DNA of 64,000 nt from Rugalucina vietnamica (GCA_964017185.1 OZ024884.1:12501548-12565547); one strand, 5' to 3'; shown: positions 46,064-59,360, numbered from the stretch's first letter. The notes: generated by a model not told the origin, from the letters alone. Numbers and translations: made by a program.

Positions 46064-47813
46064 ATTTCTCATTCTCAGATTTCAAGCCTTTATTGCCACC
46101 CTGTATGGGGAATTTTGTATCACTACTGTTCAGAAACCACAAAGACAGTTTTTCCCATGATATGGCTAATGTTTCACCTACCTTCTGTGATGTTTTAATT
46201 TTTACTCATTCAGTTGACCAAACAAGGGACGTCATCAAAGATAATTTCGAATACTCTCCCATAAAGTCTAAGCTTTGCTAGAAACATTGTAGCTTAATGT
46301 TAGAGCCTTGGATTCTCATGTTTTGTCGTCCTTGAGCAAGTCACTGCTAAAAATGACTGCAACATTGTTTACTGGAATAAGCATCATATCAAATTTTAGT
46401 TTTGTACTCTTAAGTATAGATTGCTATATTTTGTGGATAGCTTTTGCATCTTTATCCATAGGTGCTTGAGGTCGTAGCCAAAAAGCTGCCTACTTGTACC
46501 TTCTTAAATCATAATGATTGACACAAGTATTTGCAAGCAACTGACTGCAGTTGTAATAAATTGTATTTAGTTTTGGGCTTTTGTTCTTGTGACAAATGGG
46601 ATTAAAAAATATGTAATACATGTAATTTCAATACTAGTACTCCTGTATGAGTATTTATGGCAAAATTTCTAATTTTTAGTTTAATAATGCTTTATAATGT
46701 ATTTTTTCTTTTTGTTTAGTGCCATTTTCCATATCATTCCATTCTGTTCATTTACATGAAAACAATTTTTATTAAAGTTATATGCTACTTGAAGTATATG
46801 GATAATGTTGTCAAAATTTATTATTTTATATCAGATGGATCACAAATGAGCTGCTTATAAAGAGAATAAATAAAAAAAAAATGTAACCTTTATCTTGTGA
46901 ATTTTTCCTCCAAGTTATTAGCAAGTTCTATTTTTATTTGCTTGTCTGGTTTATAACTTAAAAGAGAATGCAGTATTCAACAACATTACCTTCTAAACTA
47001 AAGAACTGATCAAAGCAAACATTTTGGTGCAAATTTTGTTCGAATCGGTCAAGGAATAAGTGAGATATTGAAATTTGAAGTTTTGGAATGAAGTGACTTT
47101 TGGCTGCCATTTTGAATATTTAATTAGAAAATGTAAAATCTTAAACAAAGAATAAATTTTATATTTCAAAACTGATGAAATATGGTCAGACTTGATAGTA
47201 AATCAATAGTAGAAAACATTCAAAAAACATTGAAAGAAAACTATTAATAGTGTTTCATTAATATTGATTATGCATATTTAATTAGGGCTTTATGACATCA
47301 TAAAGCCTCGTGAATATCCAAAATAGCTGCCTCTTTAAACAGAAATTAATAAATATTCAAACCAACATAACTTTATTAATTTCTATCCCATTTTAATAAA
47401 ACTTGCTCCATTTTGTTAAGGAAGGCAAGTTCTTGTATTTTAAGTTTCGTTGTATTTCAACCTTGCATTTCCCTTTAAAGCTTGAGCTTTGAATGAATTA
47501 TGATATATGACATGTATTTGCAAATATTAACAAGAATTAAGTTCTCAGCAAACATTTCAGAACTAACAATATAGTGTGTAGTCAAAGATCTTACAGACAG
47601 AGGCTCTCTTTAGCTCATGATAACAACAAAAATTTTGCGCTCAAATGAAACTGCATGTAGTAATATCCATTTGCTTTATGTTGGCATGTATAAAATATAC
47701 TCTGATTTTAGTTCATGTATAATCATTAATTTGTGCTTGTTAAGTCAATCACACTAAAATTCTTGCATTAAGTTAAATAGCCTATGTTTATAAGACACTA
47801 TTTGAGCCGTGAC
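46064..47813. other. 1.7 kb without recognised features
   Basis: AT-rich; AATAAA motifs at about 46866 and a GGCTGCCATTTTGAATATT block at about 47102. No coding signal. Confidence 0.35.
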
Positions 47814-48038
47814 GCGAGAAAACCGGTCTTCGGGGTTTCTGACCAGGTCCGACATAAACCGGGCTGTGCAGTCTCAGAAAATGGTTAGAAACTTGAAATT
47901 TCGGATTTAGGAAGAAGAGAAATTGTACTATCCGAGTGGCGAAAACAAAGGCGCTGATCAGCTTCGCAGTTACTGCAAAGCTGATCTGCGCCTTTGTTTT
48001 CGCATAGGCAAAAATCCGGTTTTCTCACGACGCGGCTC
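47814..48038 (+). mobile_element. MITE-A copy, ATTT duplication
   Basis: Complete; core CTTCGCAG / CTGCAAAG (one mismatch); ATTT on both flanks. Confidence 0.9.
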
Positions 48039-48056
48039 ATTTAAGACTGTCTATCC

Positions 48057-48292
48057 AGGTTTGACACACCAGACATCCAGAGACAACCAACGTTGAACTC
48101 AATTTAAGCAATAGGACACAAAAAATACCAGTGTGGCAACAACTTACCACGGATCACAGATCAGAACGATGCATGTTAAGTTGTTCCAAGACAAGTTTAC
48201 TCAGTATAGTGGCTGAATGGTTTCATCTGCGTTGGTTGTTCTCGGTCATGTTGGTCGTCTCTGGAAATCAGGTGTGTTGAACCTGACTTTAA
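48057..48292. repeat. 235-bp foldback element
   Basis: CAGGTTTGACACACCAGACA ... AGAGACAACCAACG at the left is inverted as CGTTGGTTGTTCTCGG ... GGTGTGTTGAACCTG at the right. Confidence 0.8.
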
Positions 48293-48339
48293 TGTTGAAG
48301 ATCTGATACTTCAGTGATGGTACTTCAATAATTTTAAAT

Positions 48340-48515
48340 AATCATAGTTTGCTTTAATACAGAACACCCTGTATACCTGGTATGCAACAAAATTTGTTAC
48401 AATGCAGATTGATGCAACAACACACAACTAGTGACAAAATGGAGTGTTATGACTGGAAGCTGAATTGATTAGGCTGCAACTCCAATTGTTGAACTCCATT
48501 TTGTCACATAATGTT
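48340..48515 (+). repeat. dispersed repeat shared with 50505-50620
   Basis: CACCCTGTATA, CAGATTGATGCAACAACACA and GTGACAAAATGG recur at both places; an inverted GACAAAATGGAGT / ACTCCATTTTGTC pair lies within it. Confidence 0.55.
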
Positions 48516-48715
48516 GTTCTCACCGCTGTGTCTGGTGTGGGTTCGAGCCCCGCACTAGCCACATCTGAGACAAGCCAAGTTCTGCTTGCAAGTGTGCCAG
48601 GTGGTTTTTCTCAGGGTTCTCCCGTTTTCGCCCACTTACTGATTGATCTGTCTCATATGAGCTGAAATAATCTTGAAAGGGATGTTAAACTCAATTAAAA
48701 AACAAAACAAAAACA
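48515..48715 (+). mobile_element. SINE copy
   Basis: B box GGGTTCGAGCCCC, ACATCTGAGACAAGCCAAGT, CTTGAAAGGGATGTTAAACT and an A-rich tail; sister of 30375-30600. Confidence 0.8.
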
Positions 48716-49051
48716 CAATGTATCAATCTGCACTGTAAGAATCACATAAAAATATATGGTCCAGAATTTGTCACTTGTTTAAACAAGAACTGTCTGGTAA
48801 TGTGGAAATGAACCCGTTATCCGCAGTCTGTATGTTATTGGCTGACTGAATTAAATTTTCGTATGAAGATTTTTACAGTTGTTAAAACCAATTGTTTTAT
48901 AGCATAGGTGTATTAACATGATATTTAATCATGTGGATGTAAAATTTTAAAATTACTTACCACAGGTCAAGGACACTTATCATATTTTTGAACATAGATT
49001 ATCATACAAAATATAATTAAAACATAAAAAAATCACCATCTCCCTTGTTTC

Positions 49052-50098
49052 TTTACTTTGATATTCCATAAAATGATACAGATATTCCATAAAATGATAT
49101 GGGTATGACAGGCATTCCATAAAATGATATGGATATGACAGACATTCCATAAAATGATATGGATATTCCATAAAATGATATGGATATGGCAGATATTCCA
49201 TAAAGTGATATGGATATTCCATAAAATGATATGGATATGACAGACATTCCATAAAATGATATGGATATGGCAGATATTCCATAAAATGATATGGATATTC
49301 CATAAAATGATATGGATATGACAGGCATTCCATAAAATGATATTGATATGACAGACATTCCATAAAATTATATGGATATGACGGAAATTCCATAAAATGA
49401 TATGTTTATGACTGACATTCCATAAAATGATATGGATATGATGAATATTCCATAAAATGATATGGATATTCCATAAAATGATATGGATCATAAAATGATA
49501 TGGATATGATGGATATTCCATAAAATGATATGTATATGACAGACATTCGTTAAAATGATATGGATATGACATATGGATATTCCATAAAATGATATGGATA
49601 TTCCATAAAATGATATGTATATGACAGACATTCCTTAAAATGATATGGATATGACATGTGGATATTCCATAAAATGATATGGATATGATGGATATTCCAT
49701 AAAATGATATGGATATGACAGGCATTCCATAAAATGATATGGATATGATAGATATTCCATAAAAAGATATGGATATTACATAAAATGATATTGATATGAC
49801 AGACGTTCCATAAAATGATATGGATATGACGGATATTCCAAGTGATATGGATATTCCATAAAATGATATGGATATGACAGACATTCCATAAAATGATATG
49901 GATATGACGTATATTCCATATGGATATTCATAAAATATGGATATGATGGATATTCCATAAAATGATATGGATATTCCATAAAATGATATGAATATTCCAT
50001 AAAATGATATGGATATGACATGATATGGATATTTCATAAAATGATATGGATATGACGGACATTCCATAAAATGATATGGATATTCCATAAAATGATAT
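49052..50098. repeat. satellite of mixed 30-bp and 21-bp units
   Basis: Units ATTCCATAAAATGATATGGA + TATGACAGAC (30) and the same without the last 9 bases (21), about 40 in all. Both lengths are multiples of three and stop-free on the minus strand, which creates a 351-codon artefact frame. Confidence 0.95.
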
Positions 50099-50178
50099 GA
50101 GCCATATTACAAGAAAACCTGTCTTCAGAGTTTTCACGCAGGTCCTACACAGTCTGGCATGTACAGTCTCAGAAAACA
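50099..50178 (+). mobile_element. MITE-A left end only
   Basis: GAGCCATATTACAAGAAAAC, GTCTTCAGAGTTTTC and TGTACAGTCTCAGAAAAC; it abuts the satellite directly. Confidence 0.65.
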
Positions 50179-50228
50179 TTCAAAATACAAACATTAGAAT
50201 CCCCAACTCCTTTCAGTTTCCAAGCATT

Positions 50229-50498
50229 CATTACAAAACATGTCTTTGCAATATACAGTGATGTTTTTAGATACAAAAATTGAAAATTTTCTGTGAATAA
50301 ATTTTGATATTTTTCTTACGTATGCTCAAAAACATTGATTGTGGGTACACATTAGAACCGCCTCGGTGAGATGGTTCTAATGAGTACCCACAATTTACGT
50401 TTTAGAGCAAAAATAGTTCTACCCCTGTCTACCCCAGTTTTACTACATAAAAGTGGGTAACTTAAGGGGTATATTTTCATGGACATGTTTTCCTGATG
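50229..50498 (+). mobile_element. MITE-B copy
   Basis: CATTACAAAACATGTCTTTG start, palindrome GAACCGCCTCGGTGAGATGG, ACTACATAAAAGTGGG, end ATGTTTTCCTGATG. Confidence 0.85.
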
Positions 50499-50702
50499 GT
50501 TGTCTTCACATCACCCTGTATATCCATGATGCAACCACACTTCTTACAGCGCAGATTGATGCAACATCACACAGCATGTGACAAAATGGTGTCTGATAAT
50601 TGGAGGCCAGATTAACTGGGAAACAATCTACAGCGACATGTTCATTATTTTGCTGTAAGTTGCAGCCAAATCAATGTGGCTACCAAATCACCATACTCCA
50701 TT

Positions 50703-50911
50703 TGCCATATGTTGTGTGTAGCATAGTGGTAAAGCGTCGGACTCCGAATCGAGAGGTCCTGTGTTCGATCCCCACAGGCGCCACCGTGTTGTGTCCTTGA
50801 GCAAGACACATTAACTCCCTTCTGTACTGGTTAAACCCAGGAAGCGTTGGCTCCGTCCCGACATGACTGAAAAATTGTTGACTGGGACGTTAAGCCTCAA
50901 CTCAAACAAAC
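50703..50911 (+). mobile_element. tRNA-derived SINE
   Basis: Head GTAGCATAGTGGTAAAGCGT, B box GTTCGATCCC, body CCTTGAGCAAGACACATTAA, tail GACTGGGACGTTAAGCCTCA + ACTCAAACAAAC. Confidence 0.8.
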
Positions 50912-51094
50912 CATTTGCCATACATGTATGTTGTGTGTAGCAGCAGTATGGGCTGTAAGAAATTTGGTTGCATCATTGGTATACAGGGACGGTGAATGTA
51001 AATATCACCGTGATGTCCCTTGACAATGTATATAAGCCTCGACTGAATAAAACTTTGCTTTGCTCGAATGGAAGATTTGAAATGTCATCTATTT

Positions 51095-51320
51095 GAGCCG
51101 CCCCATGGGAAAACCAACAATCTGCTTAGGCGAAAACAAAGGCGCTGATCAGCTTCGCGGTAAACCGCAAAGCTGATCAGCGCCTTTGTTTTCGCTACAC
51201 GGATAGTACAATTCTTCCTCTACTTAACTCCAAAATTTCAAGCTTCTAGCCTGCTTCTGTAGCTGTGCAGCCCGGTTTGTGTCGGACCTGTTCGGAAACC
51301 ACATTGTTGGTTTTCCCACC
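51095..51320 (-). mobile_element. MITE-A copy, right end lost
   Basis: GAGCCGCCCCATGGGAAAAC to TTGGTTTTCCCACC; core CTTCGCGGTAAACCGCAAAG. Confidence 0.8.
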
Positions 51321-51324
51321 AATT

Positions 51325-51965
51325 TTTTTATACAGCCACCATATTGCAGAATGTTGGATGCAGACATTGTACGTATTACCTTCGCACAGTCCTGGCTCTT
51401 CGAATTATTTGGAAGGTGGGGCAGCAGATAGACTGGATTTTTTTACAGTTTTTGTCCCAATCATTACAATTTTTGCACAGTCATCATTTTCAACTAAGAT
51501 AAATCAGCTAGAACTAATTTGACCCTAGTTGGAAAGTTTCCACTAAGATAACTTTGGCATCATTATGTTGAATCCAAATGGACAGACAGAATTCAGTATC
51601 TTGAAATTTTATTTATGACACTGAGGCTTAAAGCAGCGCAGACCTTCTCACTTTTGACGTTCCTGTAAGGGTTATTTGCACTGAATAAAAGCAGTTTTTC
51701 ACATGACAAATATCACTTTGGTGTGACAAAACTATATCAAATTTCAAAATATTGTTATGCTTTTGTAATATGTTATATTCTCACCTCAGAGCAATATTTG
51801 AAAATAGACTTCAGTTTTTATTATTTTCCTAACAATGTAAATAAAGTCCGGCTAATGGATTAGGCAATGTTTTATTGCCCATTGATTCGTAAAATTAACA
51901 AGGGACCCCCTTTTCTTTGCATTGTGTAGAAAATTTACTTAACTAATGTTCTTATCATAAAATGA
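51325..51965. other. no features recognised
   Basis: AT-rich flank. Confidence 0.3.
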
Positions 51966-51971
51966 CAATAT

Positions 51972-52206
51972 GAGCCGCGACGCAAGAAAACCGGTCTTCG
52001 GGGTTTCCGACCAGTTCCGACACAAACCGGCCTGTACCAGCTCAGAAAAGAGCTAGAAGCTTGAAATTTCGGATTTAAGTAGAAGAGGAATTGTACTATC
52101 CGTGTAGCGAAAACAAAGGCGCTGATCAGCTTCGCGGTTACCGCGAAGCTGATCTGCGCCTTTGTTTTCGCCTAGACAAAAATCCGGTTTTCTCACGATG
52201 TGGCTC
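51972..52206 (+). mobile_element. MITE-A copy (GAGCCGCGACG subtype), ATAT duplication
   Basis: Complete; perfect core arms CTTCGCGG / CCGCGAAG; ATAT both sides. Confidence 0.92.
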
Positions 52207-52469
52207 ATATAATTATTGAATTGACAACACAAAGTAGTGAAAATATTAGCTGACAAAATCCCTCAAAAGTATTTTTAATCGCACCTTTGAAAAGTATAAT
52301 AGATAACCGATTTTAATGTTGCAACCCATTTTTAAATTAGGTCACGAAAAATGTATAGATTTTGTAAGGTGTTGTTTCAAATAGGAAAATGTCATGAGAA
52401 GCGTTCATTAATAACTAAATGAGTATACGTAGAAAGAACGCAAATTCTTGGCTGTTCTGATTTTACAAA

Positions 52470-52575
52470 GGCTCTGTCACACATTCACGTATCAGCGGCG
52501 CATCGCTCGCTGATATCTATGAAAAGGGGGGGGGGGGTCTCATATGCGCCCACGCACCAATTTTGTTCTTGCTTT
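52470..52575 (-). repeat. repeat F, deleted form
   Basis: CTCTGTCACACATTCACGTA, GCATCGCTCGCTGATATC, a G-run, CATATGCGCCCACGCACC: the two ends of the 56826-57980 repeat, inverted, with the middle gone. Confidence 0.6.
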
Positions 52576-52608
52576 GCATGGTGAATGCCTTCATTCTAAC
52601 ACCTATAA

Positions 52609-54143
52609 CCAGAGGACCAATGGTCCTGTAAACGCTCACCTGAGATCAGCTGCATATACCAATAAACATGTTTGAATATTATGGTATTTAACTCCAGTGC
52701 AGGGGCAGATAAGCCCTTGGGCCATTTTCTTTTTTCAGAATCTTCAATATTCTGTCCATTTGCCAATTTCCTGTTGGCTTTTTCCTTCAAATGACATTTT
52801 AACAGTTTTCCCAATTCAGATGCACAGGCAACCCATGTTGACCTTGCCATAAACTTGGTCAAGGTCATCACAGGGTCATGATTTATATATACATTGGAGT
52901 ACTTTAGCCATCGATGCCTCACGCCAAGTTTCCTTGAAATCAGTCTATTGGTTTCAGAGAAGATGATTTTTGATGGTTTTTTACCATATATGGGCATGGC
53001 GGCCATCTTGGTCATGTGACCTAGATTATTTATATACACATTGATTCCCCCATTCTATAGATGCTTCACTTAAAATTTGGCTTTGTTTGGCCAAGCGGTT
53101 TCAGAGGAGAAGACGTTTGAATATTATGGAAATATACATGTATATTGCCCCGGGGTGGGGGCACATGAGCCCCTGGGGTCCAATTTTTTTCAGAATCATT
53201 AATATCCAGTCCTACTGCCCATTTCCTGCAAGACTTTCACTTTAAATGACATTTTAAAAGTTTTCCCCATTCAAATGCATTGGTGACCTATGTTGACCTT
53301 CCCGTAAAATAGGTCAAGGTCATCACAGGGTCATGATTTATATACACATTGTAGTGCTTGAGCCATCGATGCTTCGTGCCAAGTTTCGTTGAAATCGGTC
53401 AACCGGTTCTGGAGAAGAAGATTTTTGAACGGTTTTTACCATATATGGGCATGGCGGCCATCTTGGTCATGTGACCTGGATTTTTTATATACATATTTGT
53501 TACCCCTTCCTATTGATGCTTCACATAAAATTTCGCTTTGATTGGCCAAGCGGTTTCAGAGGAGATGATGTTTGAATATTATGGAGATATACATGTATAT
53601 TGCCCCGGGGTGGGGGCGGATGAGCCCCTGGTGCCCAATTTTTTTCAGAATCATTAATATTCAGTCCTACTGCTCATTTTCTGCAAGATTTTTCCTTTAA
53701 ATGACAATTTAACAATTTTTCCCATTCAAATGCATTCGCGACCTATGTTGACCTTGCCGTAAAATAGGTCAAGGTCATCATAGGGTCATGATTTATATAC
53801 ACATTGTAGTGCTTGAGCCATTAATGCTTCATGCCAAGTTTGGTTGAAATCGGTCCAGTGGTTCCGGAGAAGAAGATTTTTGAAGGGTTTTTACCATATA
53901 TGGGCATGGCGGCCATCTTGGTCATGTGACCTGGATTATTTATATACACATTGGTTCCCCCTTCCCATAGATGCTTCATGTAAAATTTGGCTTTGATTGG
54001 CCAAGCGGTTTCAGAGGAGAAGATCTTTGAAAATGGTGGACGACGGACGGACGACGGACGACGGACGACGGACGGACGGACGGACGACGGAGCATGGGTA
54101 TACTATAAGCTCACCTTGTGAGCCTGACGGCTCAGGTGAGCTA
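52609..54143 (-). repeat. repeat D, long copy
   Basis: Begins ACCAGAGGACCAATGGTCCT; three roughly 440-480-bp internal units (TATGGGCATGGCGGCCATCT, GTCAAGGTCATCACAGGGTC, TTGGCCAAGCGGTTTCAGAG); (GACG)n tract at 54040-54090; ends GGCTCAGGTGAGCTAAAA. The 147-codon frame inside is not a gene. Confidence 0.88.
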
Positions 54144-56825
54144 AAAATGCACTTATTTTGAAAAACATTTTTAGGTCTCAGGATAGCACCCTGACGTACT
54201 CCATCTTTGTGACCATACCTGCCTTATACTTTGCCTATATATTATCTCTTAAATAACTTTGATTTGCCCAATTAAAACTGGAATCAAAAAAGGACTCCAT
54301 ATGGCTTACTTTGATACCATTTTGGCTTAAATAGATAAACAATTAGATTTTCTATGGAAACTCAAACTTGAAATTGTCAAAATTTTATCAAAATTATTTT
54401 CGAGAATGACAAATTGTGTCTCATATTTTGATATGTTCTAGTGCTTGTCAACCTATTATATGGTCTATAAAATTGGCCAGCGGTACCCTCTTCATGCTGG
54501 TAAAGTTTTATAAATTTTCAAAACCGGTAACACTGTTGAAATGTACATGATATACATGTAAGTCAATTTTTGACAAAAATGGATTTTAGTGTTTTTAGCT
54601 GTTTTCTCGTCTAAAATCATATTATTCCACAATTTTATCATTAGAAATGATAAAACACATAAGTAATATGAATTCTTAGTATAAAGAATGCTTATTTCAT
54701 TTGGCAATTTCACATATTTAATATTTAATAAAGTTATCATTTATTTATTATACAAATGATCAGCAAACATTTTCAGGTCTCAACAAAAATTTCAAATATA
54801 TTAATGAAAGGTTCTATAATTTCATCTCTAAATATATCTTTATGTTAAGATGCATTTACATAATTTTATTGGAGTAATATTAACTTAATTTGTGATTGAC
54901 CACCGTAATGGTAATAGACATTTGATTGATTCCTTGTTTTGTTTTACCATCTTGTATTGTCGTTTATAAGATTGTACATAACTTTATTTATTTAACTGTT
55001 GTTGATGCCAACATTAGTTAAAAGGTTGACAAGAATACCAAATACAGTGGCACTTTCTAACGTTTCTATCACCGTTGTCTTTATACTTATCCAGTAAGTA
55101 CATAATTCAGCCATGTGACAGGCTTTTCTCTTTGTACGTGTTCAGATGTGATGCTCAGGTATAGCTTTCACTTTAAATATCAGATTGTTTTAATTCTTCA
55201 TTAAAAACATCCATTATTGACATTATTGCGAGATTGTCTACCATTTAAATGTGGTTCTTTTTTTCTATTTTGAAATGAATATGAGAGTAATGAAGACAAA
55301 TATCCAAACTTGATGTTTAAAAATCTCAACATTTATGGCTCATGTTCATGCTTTTAGTAGTCAATTATAAATACAGCGAAATGTTTGTAATTTCGTGCTG
55401 ATAGTTGTCTAGATACTCTTCTTTAATACTACATGTATCATAGGTTAAAAATTATGGCTGTTTTGTCCATTATCTGTCATGTAAGTAAAACACCTCTCAG
55501 CTACATGTAAGTTTATAAGTTCAAAAGCTACATTGTGGGATAGGGTTTCCAATTATGATTTGATGGAAGTATGTTTGAAAGTTCCAGCAAAAGGTGTGCC
55601 TGTTGTAGCAGATGATTAAATGCATGCATTAGATTGATATATGGTATAACCTGTTTCAAACATGCTATTATGTATTGTTAAAATGCTGTCAAGTACATGT
55701 ATCTTATGCATCAAATAGAGAAAAACACACAAAACACACAAAAGTAGTTAACCGGTTCCTGTTGTTAGCAACTTATCATATAATTTTATCTAATGGGATT
55801 TCGTTTTCTCTCTTCGCTTCATTATATACTTGGGTGGGTGGGGTGTTTTTCTGAGATCATGATATGAGCAGCAGGAAATAAACTGTCCTTAGCCTCATCT
55901 GTTTATTTGTTTTCCTTATAGCATGAGTTATAGGATGTGGAAATCAGCAATATAGCTGTATAAGTTCATTAAAATAATTAATACCTAATTAACAAATTAT
56001 TTTTTGTGAAGAAAAAAAAAATAAACAAAACAGTAAAAGTTATGTAATTGCAACATAAACACAAATACATTATAGAGAATGACTTACTAATAAATAGAAT
56101 CATGTTCTAAAATCTAATTATGAAAACTTACAATGATGGGCAGATAGCTTTTTAAGGTCCAAGACAGGGTGCAATTTTCTTACTTAAATCAATATTCTAA
56201 ATATGTATAGTAGCGTTGATGGCCATGCAAGACACAAAATTGCTTACCTTGAAACTTTTTCACAAAAAAAAAAGTTTTCTTTGTAACATGTTAATAACAT
56301 GAAATACTTATAATTGGGTAAAATCATTATAAGTTTTACGTTTTTCAGAATTCCGACTTGTATCATTCAATTTTCTAGAAAAAGATGTTACCGGTCTTCA
56401 AATTTTACGAAATTTTCAGCATATAATCTGTATATGTGTAGCCTAATTTAAGGTTGAAATTATAGGTTGACAAAACCGGGAACATGTTAAAACTGAAAAT
56501 CAAACTTGTGATTACACCATTATGGAGCTAAAATTTGGGGTCATCTGCGAAACAAATGATAATCAGCTGAATTCAATATTATAGCTATCAACAATTATGC
56601 AATACTAATATGATCAGTGATCATTCTAGATTATTTTACAAACAAACAGAACCAGGAACTTGCTATTATGATGGTTAATGGCGACTTTAATTACACATAC
56701 CCCTATATTCAGACCCCCTCTAATATAAAATGCTGTATTTAAACTTTTTAAGTAGTTAAGAGAAAATCTGTATTACTAATTAAGTGGTCATGCACCCAGC
56801 AAGCAATATGCATAATATCATAAAA
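54144..56825. other. 2.7 kb of AT-rich DNA without recognised features
   Basis: No repeat family of this window, RNA gene or coding signal recognised. Confidence 0.4.
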
Positions 56826-57985
56826 ATCGGTGCGTGGGCAGAACCCTATGTAAATTTCATATACCGTGAGACCCCCCCCCCCCTTTCGATACGCCGAGGT
56901 ATGAGCCGTATTTTGTTCGAGCGACGTATGTACCACGTACGTGTGAAGTTCCTGCTACGTTCCCGTGGCGTATTAGCGACGTATCTGTATTCGTATGGAA
57001 TTTCACTTTCGTATGTACGGCGTATCAAGGCGTATATGCTACCTACGTACGTGTGACGTATGTATGGCGTATTTTAAAGTGTACGCATGACGCATCTACG
57101 GCGTATGTACTACGTTCGATTCTTATCTGCGGCGTATCTGTTTTGTACCAATTGTTTTTAATACCTATGAGAACAAACGGTTGTGATCACTTTGTTCATG
57201 CAATTTGCACATTACAGTTATCAATTATCAGAGGTCGAAGATGCCACCGGAGAAATCAAGATAATCTAGATTAACACCGAAGAAAAAAGGTGTGTGGGGG
57301 TGGGGGTGGGGACATCTCCAAGCTCAAGACGACAAGAACAAAGACAGAGGCTACACCAAGCGTATCCCTGAAAGAACCCTGCACGGCACCTCGAACCGTG
57401 AGAAACATCTGATCCATGACTTCGGAAAAACAAAAAACATTTATAAAGAAGCATCAAGATTCTCTTGGAACGCCACAAAATATTCCTAATACTCCTAATA
57501 CGTCACACATACTCCACAGCAGCGAAACGTACGTAGCACATACGCCATTGATACGCGAGATACGCCACACGCACACCGCTGATACGCCGTAGATACGAAA
57601 AGAGAGTCTAGGATACGCCACACATACGTCACACAAACGTAGCAGATACGAAAGGTACGCTGTACATACGTCACGGTTACGTGGCATGTTAACCGCGACG
57701 TACGTGTGTTGTATCAGGAGTATGAGCTACGTATCTAAGGCGTACCTGCCGCGTTGCTTTCGTATGTTACGTATGTGTGACGTATGTACGGTGCATCGGA
57801 CCTGCTACGTACGTGATACTAATTTTTAAGTGCAAACATAAAAACGTAGCACCTCGGCGTATGAGTAGTATAAGCTACGTATCGAGGAGTATGAGCTACG
57901 TATGCTCACGTATGTACGACGTTCGCGTGACGTACCTATTGTATCATACGTGAGTCGATACGCAATAGTGTGACAGCGGTTTTAG
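56826..57985. repeat. repeat F, CpG-rich TACGTA-type element
   Basis: GGTGCGTGGGC start, C-run at about 56873, then dense degenerate CGTATGTACGGCGTATC words; from about 57490 the words appear inverted (GATACGCC, ACATACGTCAC), so the element is broadly symmetric around a non-CpG core (about 57180-57490). Confidence 0.7.
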
Positions 57986-58007
57986 TTCTTTGCTGCACGA
58001 CATGACG

Positions 58008-58149
58008 GCGAGGCGGTTCTAACGAGTACCCACAATTTATGTTTTGGACCAAAAGTAAGAAAAATAAGTATACCCCTGCAAACCCCAGTCATGCTATATA
58101 AAAGTGGGGTATAAGGGGATATATCTTTCACGGACATGTTTTCCTGATG
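58008..58149 (+). mobile_element. MITE-B right half
   Basis: Begins in the palindrome (GGCGAGGCGGTTCTAACGAG) and runs to TTCCTGATG; the left half is missing at the junction with repeat F. Confidence 0.8.
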
Positions 58150-58370
58150 AGAGTATTGTGGGCCCGCAAATATCTTAATCCTAATATCCAACGCTTTTCT
58201 TCACGTATTAAAAAAGCGAGGGTCCACAAAAACAAACATACATATTAACAAACAAACACCTATATTTATTAAAACATGAGAAAACATGTGAAATATTTTT
58301 CAAGTAGTAATAAGAATTAAGATAAGTCCTGTCTGTTGTTTGAATACTTTATAAACAGACAAAAACTATG

Positions 58371-58617
58371 CATCAGGGTAACATAATCATGAAAAGTATA
58401 CCACTTTTTTACAGTAAAACAGGGGTTTACAGGGGTAAATCTATTTTTCTTATTTTTCATCCAAAACAGAGATTGTGTGTACTCGTTAGAACCGCCTCGT
58501 ATACCCATATAAATCAATGTTTTGAGCAAAAATATCAGATTTTTTCTGACGAAATTTTCAATTTTTACAGATGAAAAAAAAAATCTCTGTATATTGCACG
58601 GACAAGTTTTCGATATG
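58371..58617 (-). mobile_element. MITE-B copy, palindrome shortened
   Basis: CATCAGGGTAACATAATCAT start (right end reversed), GAACCGCCTCGTATACCCAT, end TTGCACGGACAAGTTTTCGA. Confidence 0.8.
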
Positions 58618-58747
58618 GTAGAAAAAATAATTCTATTGTTATATTTGATCAGATCAAGGTATTGAAAATACTAATATTTTGACAATACCAGTAGAATTAA
58701 CAGTTTAATACACACCGTTGGGTTTTTGTATTGTTAGGAAGATAAAT

Positions 58748-58983
58748 GAACTGAATTATGAGAAAAACCATTTTTTGTCTATGCGAAAGCAAAGACGCAG
58801 ATCAGCTGTGCAGTAACTGCACAGCTGATCAGCGTCTTTGCTTTCGCTACTCGGATAGTACAATCCATCTTCTACTTGTATCCAAACTTTCAAACTTCTA
58901 GCCTTCTTCTGTGACCGCACAGCCCGGTTTGTGTCGGACCGGGTCGGAAACCTCACGGACCGGTATTCTCGCGTCTCGGTTCA
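58748..58983 (-). mobile_element. MITE-A copy
   Basis: GAACTGAATTATGAGAAAAA start; perfect core arms CTGTGCAG / CTGCACAG; end GCGTCTCGGTTC. Confidence 0.85.
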
Positions 58984-59352
58984 AATGGGTATAGCACCCT
59001 TTAATTCAGTGCACAACTTTTTGACTGCCTAGATAGATCTATATGTTGATTTTAACACTTGTATCATGGTACCCTGTTAAATAGGCATTTAAATTGTTAC
59101 TGGACTATATTACAATTCAGTTTATGGATACCTCTAATGGAATAAAGACGGTTTGAAGGTAGGAGATGCTAACTGGTTAATTCAAATTTCAAATTATGTA
59201 AAACTACTAAATTTTGACGGTTTAAACTTTATTTTTAGTTGTACACGTAGCGTTACTTTAAAGATAATAACCGATACTACAAAAATGTGCCCAGAATCTG
59301 AATTTAAGCCACCATCAACAAATGATAAACTTGAAAAAAAAAATAATAATAA

Positions 59353-59360
59353 TGATAATA

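Noticed and set aside
49033-50088. 351-codon minus-strand frame of SYPYHFME / IHIILWN repeats
   Set aside because: It is the 30/21-bp satellite read through; the other minus frames are open over long stretches too, and no promoter or splice context supports a gene.
50703-50775. possible tRNA gene
   Set aside because: A and B boxes are present but the anticodon stem does not pair well and the SINE body follows directly.
52596-53039. 147-codon minus-strand frame
   Set aside because: Lies wholly in repeat D and matches the same units further along that are interrupted.
57292-57489. 65-codon frame in the core of repeat F
   Set aside because: Composition looks somewhat coding-like but no family is recognised and it is bounded by repeat; not enough to call a gene.
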